Positions 15,718-22,843 of a stretch of DNA of 64,000 bases are shown here, piece after piece; position 1 is the stretch's first letter, and each line of letters begins with the position of its first letter. The stretch is taken from the NCBI GenBank assembly GCA_900316795.1, contig ONEF01000003.1, positions 1 to 64,000 on the forward strand, in the 5' to 3' direction. Source of the DNA: an uncultured Bacteroidales bacterium (GTDB lineage: Bacteria; Bacteroidota; Bacteroidia; Bacteroidales; UBA932). Under the pieces are notes generated by a model. The model did no database searches and was not told where the DNA came from. It saw nothing but the letters and a program-made list of their open reading frames with translations. The position numbers were made by a program, and so were the translations under genes.

Positions 15718-16524
15718 ATGAAAACGGATGATGTAATTGTAATAGAAAACCTTGACAACATCGGTGACGAGAGCCTTTCTGACTATCTCCTCCATTCTTA
15801 CTGCTACAGCGGAGAATGTACATTCACATTCAACGGCAGAAGCCATACTTTCAAGGCTGGAGACTGCATGATCCTGAACCAGCGCAGCGGTCTGATAAAG
15901 AACATTGTACAAAGCCCAGACTTCCAGTGTACAACCATTTATGTAAGCCAAAGTTTCATAGAAGTCTGCACCCCTGAAAGCAATTATGGGATGAAGGGGC
16001 ATCTGGCCTTGTTCAACAATCCGGTCATCCGTCTCAACCCTGAGCAGCAGTATGTTTGCCGCCTTAACTTTGACTACATCAAAAGCCGTCTGGCAGTGCC
16101 GCACCACCATTTCCACAGACTGGCTATGATCAACGCCATACAGTGCATGATCATAGACTTCTTTGACTTCCACGCAGAAAACTATGGCGGCCAGACCATC
16201 AGCAACCAGTACACCAAACTGATGGACAGCTTTCTCTCACTTCTGGAAAACGGAGACTATTATCATAATCGCGATCTGGGATATTATGCTGACAAACTGT
16301 GCGTTACAACCAAATATCTGTCCGATGTAAGCAAAAAGGTCAGCGGTTTCCCCGCCAACTACTGGATTTCCCGATACACCGCTCTGGCTATCAGACGCCT
16401 GCTCAAAGACAGGAACCTGTCATTTACGGACATTTCTGAGATGTTCAACTTTTCATCCCAGTCCTATTTCACCCGTTACGTCCGCAAATACCTGGGAACC
16501 TCCCCGTCAGACTTCCGCAAGTAG
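15718..16524 (+). CDS. AraC family transcriptional regulator
   Basis: A 268-residue protein with an N-terminal cupin-like sensor (CTFTFNGRSHTFKAGDCMIL, residues about 36-56) and a C-terminal double helix-turn-helix (DKLCVTTKYLSDVSKKVSGF, then IRRLLKDRNLSFTDISEMFN and SSQSYFTRYVRKYLGTSPSDFRK). It should bind DNA as an effector-responsive activator. A TAAATTTG box ends only 4 nt before the ATG, so the mRNA may be nearly leaderless. The likely targets are the divergent exported protein or the flavodoxin genes downstream. Confidence 0.9.
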   Translation: MKTDDVIVIENLDNIGDESLSDYLLHSYCYSGECTFTFNGRSHTFKAGDCMILNQRSGLIKNIVQSPDFQCTTIYVSQSFIEVCTPESNYGMKGHLALFNNPVIRLNPEQQYVCRLNFDYIKSRLAVPHHHFHRLAMINAIQCMIIDFFDFHAENYGGQTISNQYTKLMDSFLSLLENGDYYHNRDLGYYADKLCVTTKYLSDVSKKVSGFPANYWISRYTALAIRRLLKDRNLSFTDISEMFNFSSQSYFTRYVRKYLGTSPSDFRK

Positions 16525-16534
16525 CACCCCTCCG

Positions 16535-16645
16535 GCCTCAAAAGACCATTCCAGCCTCAAGAGACTACCAGCCTCAAGAGACTATTCCAGACTCAAGAGA
16601 CCATTCCAGACTCAAGAGAATCCTTCAAGCCTCAAAGATTCAGCA
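16535..16645. repeat. About 19-bp tandem repeat after the AraC stop
   Basis: Six units start with GCCTCA or GACTCA at 16535, 16554, 16571, 16590, 16609 and 16629, with periods of 17-20 bp (consensus GCCTCAAGAGACTATTCCA). The array starts 11 nt after the stop codon. The rest of 16525-16824 holds a dyad GCGGG/CCCGC (16684-16714), a TACTTTTG box (16722-16729) and an untranslated leader; no gene. Confidence 0.7.
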
Positions 16646-16824
16646 GACTTAAAACAGCTTCTGCTGAAATTATTGAACAATCTGCGGGAAAAAGTGCAAC
16701 TCCTTTTTGCCCGCCATCCCCTACTTTTGCATCTGCGATGAGAACAAGTCTCCGATACGCTTGGCTCATCCATTTGAAATAACACAACGATTTTTGTTAC
16801 ACTTGCATAAAAGGATAAAAGACA

Positions 16825-17346
16825 ATGGGAAAGACACTTATAGCCTATTACTCCCGTCGCGGAGAAAACTATGTAAACGGCAGCATCCGTTCACTTTCAA
16901 AAGGCAACACGGAAGTTGTAGCAGAGAAAATAAAGGCGCTGATTCCTGACGCGGACCTGTTCCAGATAGACACCGTAAAGACTTACAGCCCGTCCTATAT
17001 GACCTGCATTGAAGAAGCAAAGCAGGAACTCAGAGGCAACGCCCGCCCCGAGATGAAGAACAAACTCGCCGGCATAGACGAGTACGACACCATCATCCTG
17101 GGCTACCCTAACTGGTGGGGCACAATGCCAATGGTATGCTACACCTTCCTTGAGAGTTTTGACTTTACAGGCAAGACCATAGTACCTTTCTGCACCAACG
17201 AGGGCAGCGGAATGGGCAGCAGCGAAAGAGCCATCCGCCAGCTCTGCCCTACTGCCGACATAAAGAAAGGAACTTCCATCCACGGAGCAGAAGCCTCCCG
17301 CGCAGACAGGGAAGCCTCAGCCATAGCCTCACTGGCAGCCCGCTAG
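16825..17346 (+). CDS. Flavodoxin
   Basis: A 173-residue cytoplasmic flavodoxin-fold protein. It has the FMN phosphate loop region LIAYYSRRGENYVNGSIRS, longer than the short T/SxTGNT loop and typical of the flavodoxin_4 type in Bacteroidales, then DTIILGYPNWWGTMPMVCYT with the aromatic residues that stack on FMN, and VPFCTNEGSGMGSSERAI. It is a low-potential electron carrier or a quinone-type reductase. A close relative with a signal peptide lies at 17533. A REP-like element separates the two. Confidence 0.85.
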   Translation: MGKTLIAYYSRRGENYVNGSIRSLSKGNTEVVAEKIKALIPDADLFQIDTVKTYSPSYMTCIEEAKQELRGNARPEMKNKLAGIDEYDTIILGYPNWWGTMPMVCYTFLESFDFTGKTIVPFCTNEGSGMGSSERAIRQLCPTADIKKGTSIHGAEASRADREASAIASLAAR

Positions 17347-17374
17347 TGCATTTCTTGCTCGGTGACAGCATCTA

Positions 17375-17497
17375 TTCGGCGATGGTGCCTTGTAAGTGAC
17401 TGAGTGTCAGAACTCCCCTAAAAGCACTACCCGAAAACGAGGGGGTGCTTTTTGGGAAACGCTGTAAATGAGGAAGTTGCAAAGCACCATCGCCGAA
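17375..17497. repeat. REP-like palindromic element, copy 2
   Basis: The perfect 14-bp terminal inverted repeat TTCGGCGATGGTGC/GCACCATCGCCGAA bounds a 123-bp element. In the centre AAAAGCAC (17420-17427) pairs with GTGCTTTT (17445-17452), with CCC/GGG pairs inside and outside it. It lies between two flavodoxin genes and can terminate transcription from either side. Confidence 0.75.
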
Positions 17498-17532
17498 CCT
17501 ATAATACTCAAAAAACAAAAGCATAAAACACA

Positions 17533-18120
17533 ATGAAAGCACTTAAAAGTTTATTGGTCGCAGCATTGGCTCTCCTGATTTCAGGAAGCGCAATGGCACA
17601 GAAGTCCAAGGCCATAGTCATTTTCTTCTCACACGCAGGTGAGAACTACAGCGTCGGAAACATCGAGGTAGGAAACACCAAGATTGTAGCGGACTACATA
17701 TCAGAGATAACCGGAGCGGACCAGTTTGAGGTAGTGGCTGTCAAGAGTTACGATATGCCCTACAACAAACTCATAGATGTTGCCAAGAAAGAACAACAGG
17801 CAGGAGAGAAGCCGGCCTTCAAGGGACAGCTGGAAGGGCTGGACAAGTATGATGTTGTATTTGTAGGAACACCTATATGGTGGGGCACATTCCCACAGGT
17901 AATGTTCACGTTCTTTGACAAATACGACCTCTCCGGCAAGAAAGTCTATCCGTTCTCCACACACGAAGGAAGCGGCTTGGGCAGCATAGTCAGAGACCTC
18001 AAGAAGATCTACCCGAAGGCAGACATCCAGAAAGGCTTCTCCATCTACGGCCACGATGTTAGGACCGGCAAGGACAAGGTAGCCAAGTGGCTGTCCGGCA
18101 TCGGCTTTCCCAGTAAATAG
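17533..18120 (+). CDS. Exported flavodoxin
   Basis: A 195-residue flavodoxin with an N-terminal signal peptide (LLVAALALLISGSAMA-QK). The mature part matches the gene at 16825: VIFFSHAGENYSVGNIEVGN, DVVFVGTPIWWGTFPQVMFT, PFSTHEGSGLGSIVRDL. FMN loading outside the cytoplasm is unusual, though signal-peptide flavodoxins are seen in Bacteroidales. An exported nitroreductase and a thioredoxin-fold protein nearby suggest a periplasmic flavin redox set. The next gene starts 1 nt after the stop. Confidence 0.85.
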   Translation: MKALKSLLVAALALLISGSAMAQKSKAIVIFFSHAGENYSVGNIEVGNTKIVADYISEITGADQFEVVAVKSYDMPYNKLIDVAKKEQQAGEKPAFKGQLEGLDKYDVVFVGTPIWWGTFPQVMFTFFDKYDLSGKKVYPFSTHEGSGLGSIVRDLKKIYPKADIQKGFSIYGHDVRTGKDKVAKWLSGIGFPSK

Positions 18121-18121
18121 C

Positions 18122-18508
18122 ATGCAAGAGCAAGTATTTGAAGCTGACAGAAGGGAGATTGCTGAGCTGTACGAAAAGATGTACAGGGCTATGGTCCGCA
18201 AAGACACCGCCTCGCTCGGCCGCCTGCTCTCCGATGACAGCGTGCTCATCCACATGACCGGGCACCGCCAGCCAAAGAGCGAATACCTTGCAGAGATAGC
18301 CTCCGGAGTCCTCAACTACTACAGCGTGGAAACAGACTCCCTGACCATTACAATAAACGGCGACACGGCGCACATGATCGGCCGAAGCTGGGTAAACGCC
18401 GCAGTCTATGGCGGTGGAAGACATACCTGGCGTCTTCAGATGGACTCCCAGCTTCGCAAGGTCAACGGCGTGTGGAAAATCACCCTCAGCAAAGCCTCAA
18501 CCTATTAA
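18122..18508 (+). CDS. NTF2-like/DUF4440 protein
   Basis: A 128-residue cone-shaped alpha-plus-beta fold of the SnoaL/DUF4440 type. It shows the N-terminal helix IAELYEKMYRAMVRKDTASL, then LLSDDSVLIHMTGHRQPKSE and the paired strands RHTWRLQMDSQLRKVNGVWKITL at the end (spanning residues about 99-121). Such proteins bind small ligands or act as simple lyases/isomerases. The start codon is 1 nt after the exported flavodoxin stop, so translation is probably coupled. There is no signal peptide, unlike its partner. Confidence 0.75.
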   Translation: MQEQVFEADRREIAELYEKMYRAMVRKDTASLGRLLSDDSVLIHMTGHRQPKSEYLAEIASGVLNYYSVETDSLTITINGDTAHMIGRSWVNAAVYGGGRHTWRLQMDSQLRKVNGVWKITLSKASTY

Positions 18509-18539
18509 CCTCGGCGATGAAGGCTCGCGATAGCGACAA

Positions 18540-18658
18540 TTCGGCGATGGTGGCTCGTAAGTAGTTGAATATCAGAAGGCCCCTAAAAGCACTACCCGAA
18601 AACGAGGGGGTGCTTTTGGGGAAACGCTGTAAATGAGGAAGTTGCAAAGCACCATCGC
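18540..18658. repeat. REP-like palindromic element, copy 3 (right end altered)
   Basis: The left end TTCGGCGATGGTG and the core from CCTAAAAGCACTACCC to GCAAAGCACCATCGC are almost identical to copy 2. The right end changes from CGCCGAA to CGCAGGG, which joins directly to the truncated phosphatase segment at 18673. This suggests a rearrangement at the element's end. Confidence 0.7.
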
Positions 18659-18672
18659 AGGGCGGGGACTTC

Positions 18673-19134
18673 TTATATCTGCTTGAGGAGGGCGGTGCAA
18701 CCTTTTATCAGATCTTGGTAGGTCTTTTCAAAGTCTCCCGTGTACCAAGGGTCTGCAACATCCCTGTTTTCTCCGGCAAAAGACATCATCAGACGGATTT
18801 TGCCTTCAGGATCATCGGGGATGATACGCTTTATCAAGCGCAGGTTCCACTCGTCCATACAGACAATCAGGTCAAAACGGGCATAGTCTCTGCGGACAAC
18901 CTGGCGGGCTGTCTTGGAGTTGTCAAACGGAATCCCGTGGGCTGAAAGACACCGTTTTGCGGGTGGATATACCGGGTTCCCGATTTCCTCAGTGGAAACA
19001 GCCGCACTCTCTACATACACATCCGGCACCCTACGGTACGCAGCTGCAAGCTTTACCGTACTGCCTTGCTGCACCGTTTCTTCGGAAACCTCTTCCGCTG
19101 CCTTGCGTACCAGATGTTTCAGGATGAACTCTGC
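18673..19134 (-). pseudogene. Decapitated low-molecular-weight tyrosine phosphatase
   Basis: This copy is about 90% or more identical at DNA level to 20745-21284 but begins at the codon for AEFILKHLVRKAAEE; the first 21 or so residues, with the catalytic loop CHGNICRSP, are missing. It keeps the C-terminal acid DPWYTGDFEKTYQD. The break falls at CTGCC, a short sequence shared by both partners, where the frame runs into the promoter of the peptide cassette. Without the P-loop it cannot be a phosphatase. An internal ATG would give a 133-residue product, which I do not think is functional. Confidence 0.8.
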
Positions 19135-19165
19135 CCGTTTTTGGCAGACACGGCCTTTTTCTTTG
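19130..19165 (+). promoter_or_regulatory. WYL-type operator before cassette 1
   Basis: TCTGCC (19130-19135) and GGCAGA (19143-19148) form a 6-bp dyad with a 7-nt centre, the same geometry as at 9059. TTTG (19140-19143) is followed after 14 nt by TTTCTTTG (19158-19165). The left arm is also the last coding sequence of the truncated phosphatase. Confidence 0.5.
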
Positions 19166-19194
19166 CATCATGAAACAACCAACGATTACAAAAT

Positions 19195-19347
19195 ATGAAC
19201 GCACTTGACAAAATCACAAACGGACTACCTGCCCCTGTTGGCCAGATTGTAAACATGGCTGCCAACGTCGGAATGAAGGCCGGAACAGCAATCGGCCAAG
19301 AAATATCTAATTGGATAGATGAACTCTTCGGCGATGATAAAAACTGA
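19195..19347 (+). CDS. Cassette 1, gene A: 50-aa amphipathic peptide
   Basis: The peptide begins MNALDKITNGLPAPVGQIVN and has a Gly/Ala-rich helix (NMAANVGMKAGTAIGQEI) and an acidic end (WIDELFGDDKN). It aligns along its length with the 52-residue product at 22437 (shared spacing of KIT, G/AMKAG, IGQ/LGQ, LFG). No known family. The conserved layout of two divergent copies is the evidence that such a short frame is a gene. It could be a membrane-active or structural helix. Confidence 0.65.
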   Translation: MNALDKITNGLPAPVGQIVNMAANVGMKAGTAIGQEISNWIDELFGDDKN

Positions 19348-19415
19348 AAGACTTGATCAAGAAAGTCTCAACAAACACATCAAATTCTTATGCGAAAACA
19401 TGAAAATAAATTATC

Positions 19416-19538
19416 ATGAAAGACATCCTTAAAATTTCAGTAAAGGTTTTTCTTGGCATAGCTGCTCTTGCTGCAGGAGGAACACTCATCAAGAATGCCG
19501 CTAAAGATGCCAACCGTCTTAAGGGGAAAGCCAGCTAA
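19416..19538 (+). CDS. Cassette 1, gene B: 40-aa single-TM peptide
   Basis: The peptide starts MKDILKISVKVFLGIAALAA and has one hydrophobic helix (VFLGIAALAAGGTLI) followed by NAAKDANRLKGKAS. It corresponds to the 39-residue product at 22694 (MKDIAKITLKVFIGIVAIAT, then NNAAKDAATLKEKN). Short size, one TM helix and a basic tail recall phage holins or type I toxins, but I do not recognise a family. Confidence 0.65.
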   Translation: MKDILKISVKVFLGIAALAAGGTLIKNAAKDANRLKGKAS

Positions 19539-19586
19539 ATAACATCGTTATGAATCTTACAACAAACAACTTAAAACATTTCTAAC

Positions 19587-19781
19587 ATGTTTAGAGGATT
19601 CGTAAATGCTACCTGTCAGAACTGCGGTCACAAGTTCACTGCGCCTGACATAGAGAAGAACGCCACAGTCTTCTCGGAACCCGTCAGATGCCCACGTTGC
19701 GGCAAAATGGTACAGGTCGGAGTAGGCTCTGGCAAAAGTTTCTTCGACTACATGCTCGGAAAGCTATTCAAATCTTTATAG
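19587..19781 (+). CDS. Cassette 1, gene C: zinc-ribbon protein
   Basis: A 64-residue protein with two CxxC pairs, CQNCGHKF and CPRCGKMV, about 28 residues apart, forming a likely zinc ribbon. The start MFRGFVNATC matches MLRGFVNAKC of the second copy at 22844. The C-terminal 20 residues (SGKSFFDYMLGKLFKSL) form an amphipathic helix. It follows gene B by 48 nt and ends 4 nt before the next gene. Confidence 0.8.
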   Translation: MFRGFVNATCQNCGHKFTAPDIEKNATVFSEPVRCPRCGKMVQVGVGSGKSFFDYMLGKLFKSL

Positions 19782-19785
19782 CCCT

Positions 19786-20133
19786 ATGAAAACAAAACAG
19801 AATTCCATTTCTACGGTCATCTGGATCCTAGGGATATCCATCGCGATATCTATTGTCTTCCTGATTATAGCAAAAGTCTTTGCAGATAATTGGGACGCAG
19901 CCATAACAGTCCAGAATTCAGCCGTTTACAGTTATGCTTACTCCAGGACTCTCTATCCGTTTCTGACCTGGAGCATTGCCGGAGCGCTGATGCTTGCCTC
20001 AGCCATTGCCGTCATCTACAGCCACCGCAAGGCTTCCCGCACGGCAATCATTGCTGTCTTGTACCTGGCATCAGCTATCCTGGTTACTAAATCCGCCGCT
20101 CTTTGCTACTGCGCAACACAACTGAACCTGTAG
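19786..20133 (+). CDS. Small membrane protein (115 aa, three TM)
   Basis: Three hydrophobic segments are visible: VIWILGISIAISIVFLII (about 11-28), FLTWSIAGALMLASAIAVI (about 58-77) and TAIIAVLYLASAILVTKSAA (about 86-105). The loop between the first and second carries NWDAAITVQNSAVYSYAYSR. No family recognised. It begins 4 nt after the zinc-ribbon gene and is the last gene before a strong terminator, so it belongs to cassette 1. In cassette 2 the DUF445 gene holds the same position, but the two are unrelated. Confidence 0.65.
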   Translation: MKTKQNSISTVIWILGISIAISIVFLIIAKVFADNWDAAITVQNSAVYSYAYSRTLYPFLTWSIAGALMLASAIAVIYSHRKASRTAIIAVLYLASAILVTKSAALCYCATQLNL

Positions 20134-20164
20134 CATCAACGCCCCAATCCTCAACAAATGCCTC

Positions 20165-20208
20165 AAAGGTCCGCAGCATATGCAAAACCTGCGGGCCTTT
20201 TCTTTTTC
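20165..20208 (+). terminator. Intrinsic terminator of cassette 1
   Basis: AAAGGTCCGCAG (20165-20176) pairs with CTGCGGGCCTTT (20189-20200), 12 bp with one G-T pair, followed by TCTTTTTC. Confidence 0.85.
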
Positions 20209-20281
20209 TGAAAACAACAATAAAATTCAGTACGATTTTTGCGGGGGAAACACAGAAAGCAAACCCTTCAACTCAGTTATT

Positions 20282-20704
20282 ATGAAAGCACTTCAACTTC
20301 TGACAATAGTCATCGCGATAATGAGTTACACTTACTCGTTCAACTCATCATATACATCAACATCAAAACCTAACTTACCTCAAAAAGAAATGAAAATCAT
20401 CTCCAATGTAGAAACCAACGGCAGCTGGGTATATCTCTACGACGAGCAAGGCCACCGCTACAAAACCCTATCCGCTTCCAATGTAGGAGAAGTCAAAGGC
20501 TTCAGCTCCACCTTCTTTGTTTCCGAGCACGGCAGCTGGGTATATCTCTGGAACTCCAAGGGCGACAGGTACAAGTTCCTGCCCAAGAGCAACGTAGGAG
20601 ACGTAATTGGCGTAGCCGGCAACACCTTCACTTCCAGAAACGGCCATTGGATTTATACCTGGAGCAGCGACGGCAACCGCATCAACTACCGCCCCGCCCG
20701 CTAA
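20282..20704 (+). CDS. Exported repeat protein of GSWVYL type, copy 1
   Basis: A 140-residue protein. After a signal-like N terminus (MKALQLLTIVIAIMSYTYS) it has three repeats of about 37 residues: NGSWVYLYDEQGHRYKTLSA, then HGSWVYLWNSKGDRYKFLPK, then NGHWIYTWSSDGNRINYRPA, with VGEVKG and VGDVIGV between them. The repeats suggest a small beta-propeller-like or beta-solenoid fold. A close paralogue lies at 31823. I do not recognise the family. The frame is open further upstream but the ATG at 20282 gives the signal peptide. Confidence 0.7.
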   Translation: MKALQLLTIVIAIMSYTYSFNSSYTSTSKPNLPQKEMKIISNVETNGSWVYLYDEQGHRYKTLSASNVGEVKGFSSTFFVSEHGSWVYLWNSKGDRYKFLPKSNVGDVIGVAGNTFTSRNGHWIYTWSSDGNRINYRPAR

Positions 20705-20744
20705 TCATTTTGCTTCATTACGAGGTTTCGTTACGAACTTTACG

Positions 20745-21284
20745 TTACGTAATTTTCGTAATGAGCTTCTCCAGCAACGCCCTGCACCCAACCATCAGAT
20801 CCTGGTAGGTCTTTTCAAAGTCTCCCGTGTACCAGGGGTCCGCGACATCCCTGTTTTCTCCGGTGAAAGACATCATAAGGCGGATCTTGCCTTCTGGATC
20901 ATCGGGGATGATACGCTTTATCAGGCGCAGGTTCCATTCGTCCATACAGACAATCAGGTCAAAACGGTCATAGTCTCTGCGGACAACCTGGCGGGCTGTC
21001 TTGAAGTTGTCAAACGGAACCCCGTGGGCTGAAAGACACCGTTTTGCGGGTGGATATACCGGGTTCCCGATTTCTTCAGTGGAAACCGCGGCACTCTCTA
21101 CATACACATCCGGCACCCTACGGTACGCAGCTGCAAGCTTTACCGTACTGCCTTGCGGCACCGCTTCTTCGGTAACCCCTTCCGCGGCCTTGCGTACCAG
21201 ATGTTTAAGGATGAACTCTGCCATCGGGCTTCTGCAGATGTTCCCGTGACATACAAAAAGCACGTTAAATGTTTTGTTTCTCAT
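20745..21284 (-). CDS. Low-molecular-weight protein-tyrosine phosphatase
   Basis: A 179-residue phosphatase with the P-loop VLFVCHGNICRSPMAEF (Cys about 12, Arg about 18) and the general-acid segment DVADPWYTGDFEKTYQD. It is a soluble enzyme that removes phosphate from Tyr residues, often of exopolysaccharide kinases or arginine-phosphorylated proteins. The start codon overlaps the stop of the upstream WYL gene (ATGA), so the two are translationally coupled. A near-identical, headless copy lies at 18673-19134. Confidence 0.9.
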   Translation of the reverse strand: MRNKTFNVLFVCHGNICRSPMAEFILKHLVRKAAEGVTEEAVPQGSTVKLAAAYRRVPDVYVESAAVSTEEIGNPVYPPAKRCLSAHGVPFDNFKTARQVVRRDYDRFDLIVCMDEWNLRLIKRIIPDDPEGKIRLMMSFTGENRDVADPWYTGDFEKTYQDLMVGCRALLEKLITKIT

Positions 21285-22282
21285 ATCTCTTTATAAGCTT
21301 CCAGGATGCTGTAGGCGCGGTCTATGATCTCGTTCTTCAGAGACTCCGGAGAGAGCACCTCAACCATATCGCCATACTGCATCAGTTCCATTGCCAGATC
21401 CCAGGTTGGAGCCATATAATACGTGAACACAGACCATTCCGGGGCTGTCTCAACTTCTTTCTGCGATGGATGCAGCGGAAGTGAACGGAAATAGCTGCAC
21501 TGCCTCCCCCAGACCTTCAGCTTTATGATCTCAGGCTTCTGCCCTCCTTCCATCACAACTCCAAAATAGCCGTAGAAGAATTCTTCCGCGTCAAAACCTT
21601 CCGGAAGCCGGAACTTCCCGTGGCCTGGTTTTAGGTCTTCTATCCTGTCTAGCGCAAAGACTTTCAGGTTGTTACCCTTACGGCTGCCGTTCCGCCGCCC
21701 AAGAACTTTCCCCAGCAGATACCATCGCTGATGAAAAAGCTTAAGGCAGTACGGCGCCACTTCAGACATATCTCCTGCATTTGAAGCTACTCTGTATTCA
21801 GTTTTCCTACCAGAGTCCTGTTCCGTCCCATCGACAGGATTATCATTTCTGTAACCTGTGGCGTAGGGCCTGTAGTCCAGTATTACGCTCCTCCCTTCCT
21901 TCATGGCGTCTATCAGTGGAGAAAGATACTTGATGCCGCTCGGAATCTCCTCGCACAAAATCCGTGAACGCATGCTCACAGACTCCCGAAGGGTGGAGTT
22001 TACGGAAATGGACGTGAGCATCCAGTTCCTAAGCCCCTGGCTTCCCACCTCATCGTGGTTTGTAATGCAGTAACCAAATGGTTTCTCGTACTTTATCTCC
22101 ACTCCAAGCTGCTCCAGGATTGCCTGCCGATGGTTGAAGAACGTGCGTTCTGCCAGCGGTCCTCCGGATGTGTTCAGAGAGCTGTTCTCCCACTTCCTGC
22201 TCAAATCCTCGTAGGTTATGTGGCCTGCTTTCTTGATGGTATCTATAAGCCACATGTATCGGTCAAAAAAGTTTGCTGCCAT
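21281..22282 (-). CDS. WYL-domain transcriptional regulator 2
   Basis: A 333-residue regulator with a winged-helix N terminus (RYMWLIDTIKKAGHITYEDL, then ERTFFNHRQAILEQLGVEIK) and a WYL domain (VILDYRPY, APYCLKLFHQRWYLLGKVLG, KVFALDRIEDL). Compared with WYL1 at 9122 it has an insertion of about 35 residues after the first strand. It is divergent from cassette 2 and the shared 154-nt gap holds the operator-like sequence. On the minus strand a TAGTTTTG box (plus 22287-22294) ends 4 nt before the ATG, so the mRNA may be leaderless. Confidence 0.9.
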   Translation of the reverse strand: MAANFFDRYMWLIDTIKKAGHITYEDLSRKWENSSLNTSGGPLAERTFFNHRQAILEQLGVEIKYEKPFGYCITNHDEVGSQGLRNWMLTSISVNSTLRESVSMRSRILCEEIPSGIKYLSPLIDAMKEGRSVILDYRPYATGYRNDNPVDGTEQDSGRKTEYRVASNAGDMSEVAPYCLKLFHQRWYLLGKVLGRRNGSRKGNNLKVFALDRIEDLKPGHGKFRLPEGFDAEEFFYGYFGVVMEGGQKPEIIKLKVWGRQCSYFRSLPLHPSQKEVETAPEWSVFTYYMAPTWDLAMELMQYGDMVEVLSPESLKNEIIDRAYSILEAYKEI

Positions 22283-22286
22283 GCTG

Positions 22287-22345
22287 CAAAACTAGCAAAA
22301 AACATTTTTACTGCCAAGTTTCTGCCGACATACCCTGTTCCTTTG
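22287..22345. promoter_or_regulatory. Divergent promoters and operator between WYL2 and cassette 2
   Basis: Minus strand: TAGTTTTG (22287-22294) with CTTGGCAG about 19-20 nt before it. Plus strand: TTCCTTTG (22338-22345). Between them CTGCCAAGTTTCTGCCG (22311-22327) aligns with the operator of cassette 1, with the left arm kept and the right arm changed. WYL2 could control both directions. Confidence 0.45.
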
Positions 22346-22436
22346 CATCCGGAAACAAAACGCAACAGCAAACAAACAACCTGCAAACAAGCATCAAGCT
22401 CAACCAACCGATAACATAACATCAAACAAAAGCATC

Positions 22437-22595
22437 ATGAAAGAACTTGAAAAAATCACCAGCACCCTGCCTGAGAACACAGTAGCCGTCGTCAACGCAG
22501 CGGCCAAGGCAGGCATGAAGGCCGGAAGCTTTCTCGGCCAAACCATTTCCGACCTGATAGACAGGCTGTTCGGTTCCCAGAAACCAACAAAGTAA
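22437..22595 (+). CDS. Cassette 2, gene A: 52-aa amphipathic peptide
   Basis: The peptide starts MKELEKITSTLPENTVAVVN and continues with AAAKAGMKAGSFLGQ and an end DLIDRLFGSQKPTK. It aligns with gene A of cassette 1 without gaps in the middle, at roughly half identical residues. No known family. It is the first gene after the WYL2 divergent promoter. Confidence 0.65.
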   Translation: MKELEKITSTLPENTVAVVNAAAKAGMKAGSFLGQTISDLIDRLFGSQKPTK

Positions 22596-22693
22596 CTTAA
22601 GAAACTTGCCCAAAAGCACAGACTCACAGCCGGACTGCAACCAAAACTTACAACTGGCTCACAACCATCAACCAAACAAAACCAACAACCATC

Positions 22694-22813
22694 ATGAAAG
22701 ACATTGCAAAAATCACCTTGAAGGTATTCATCGGCATAGTTGCCATCGCCACCGGAGGCGTGCTCCTGAACAACGCGGCCAAAGACGCCGCCACACTCAA
22801 AGAGAAGAACTGA
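22694..22813 (+). CDS. Cassette 2, gene B: 39-aa single-TM peptide
   Basis: One hydrophobic helix (VFIGIVAIATGGVLL) is followed by NNAAKDAATLKEKN. It is the partner of the 40-residue peptide at 19416, with the same start (MKDI.KI) and the same NAAKDA motif. The function is not known. Confidence 0.65.
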   Translation: MKDIAKITLKVFIGIVAIATGGVLLNNAAKDAATLKEKN

Positions 22814-22843
22814 GTTTATTCATCGCGATAAAAAACAGACACC

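Noticed and set aside
16684-16729. WYL operator before the flavodoxin gene
   Set aside because: The TACTTTTG box fits, but the dyad here is GCGGG-CCCGC, not TGCC-GGCA, so I left it out of the regulon.
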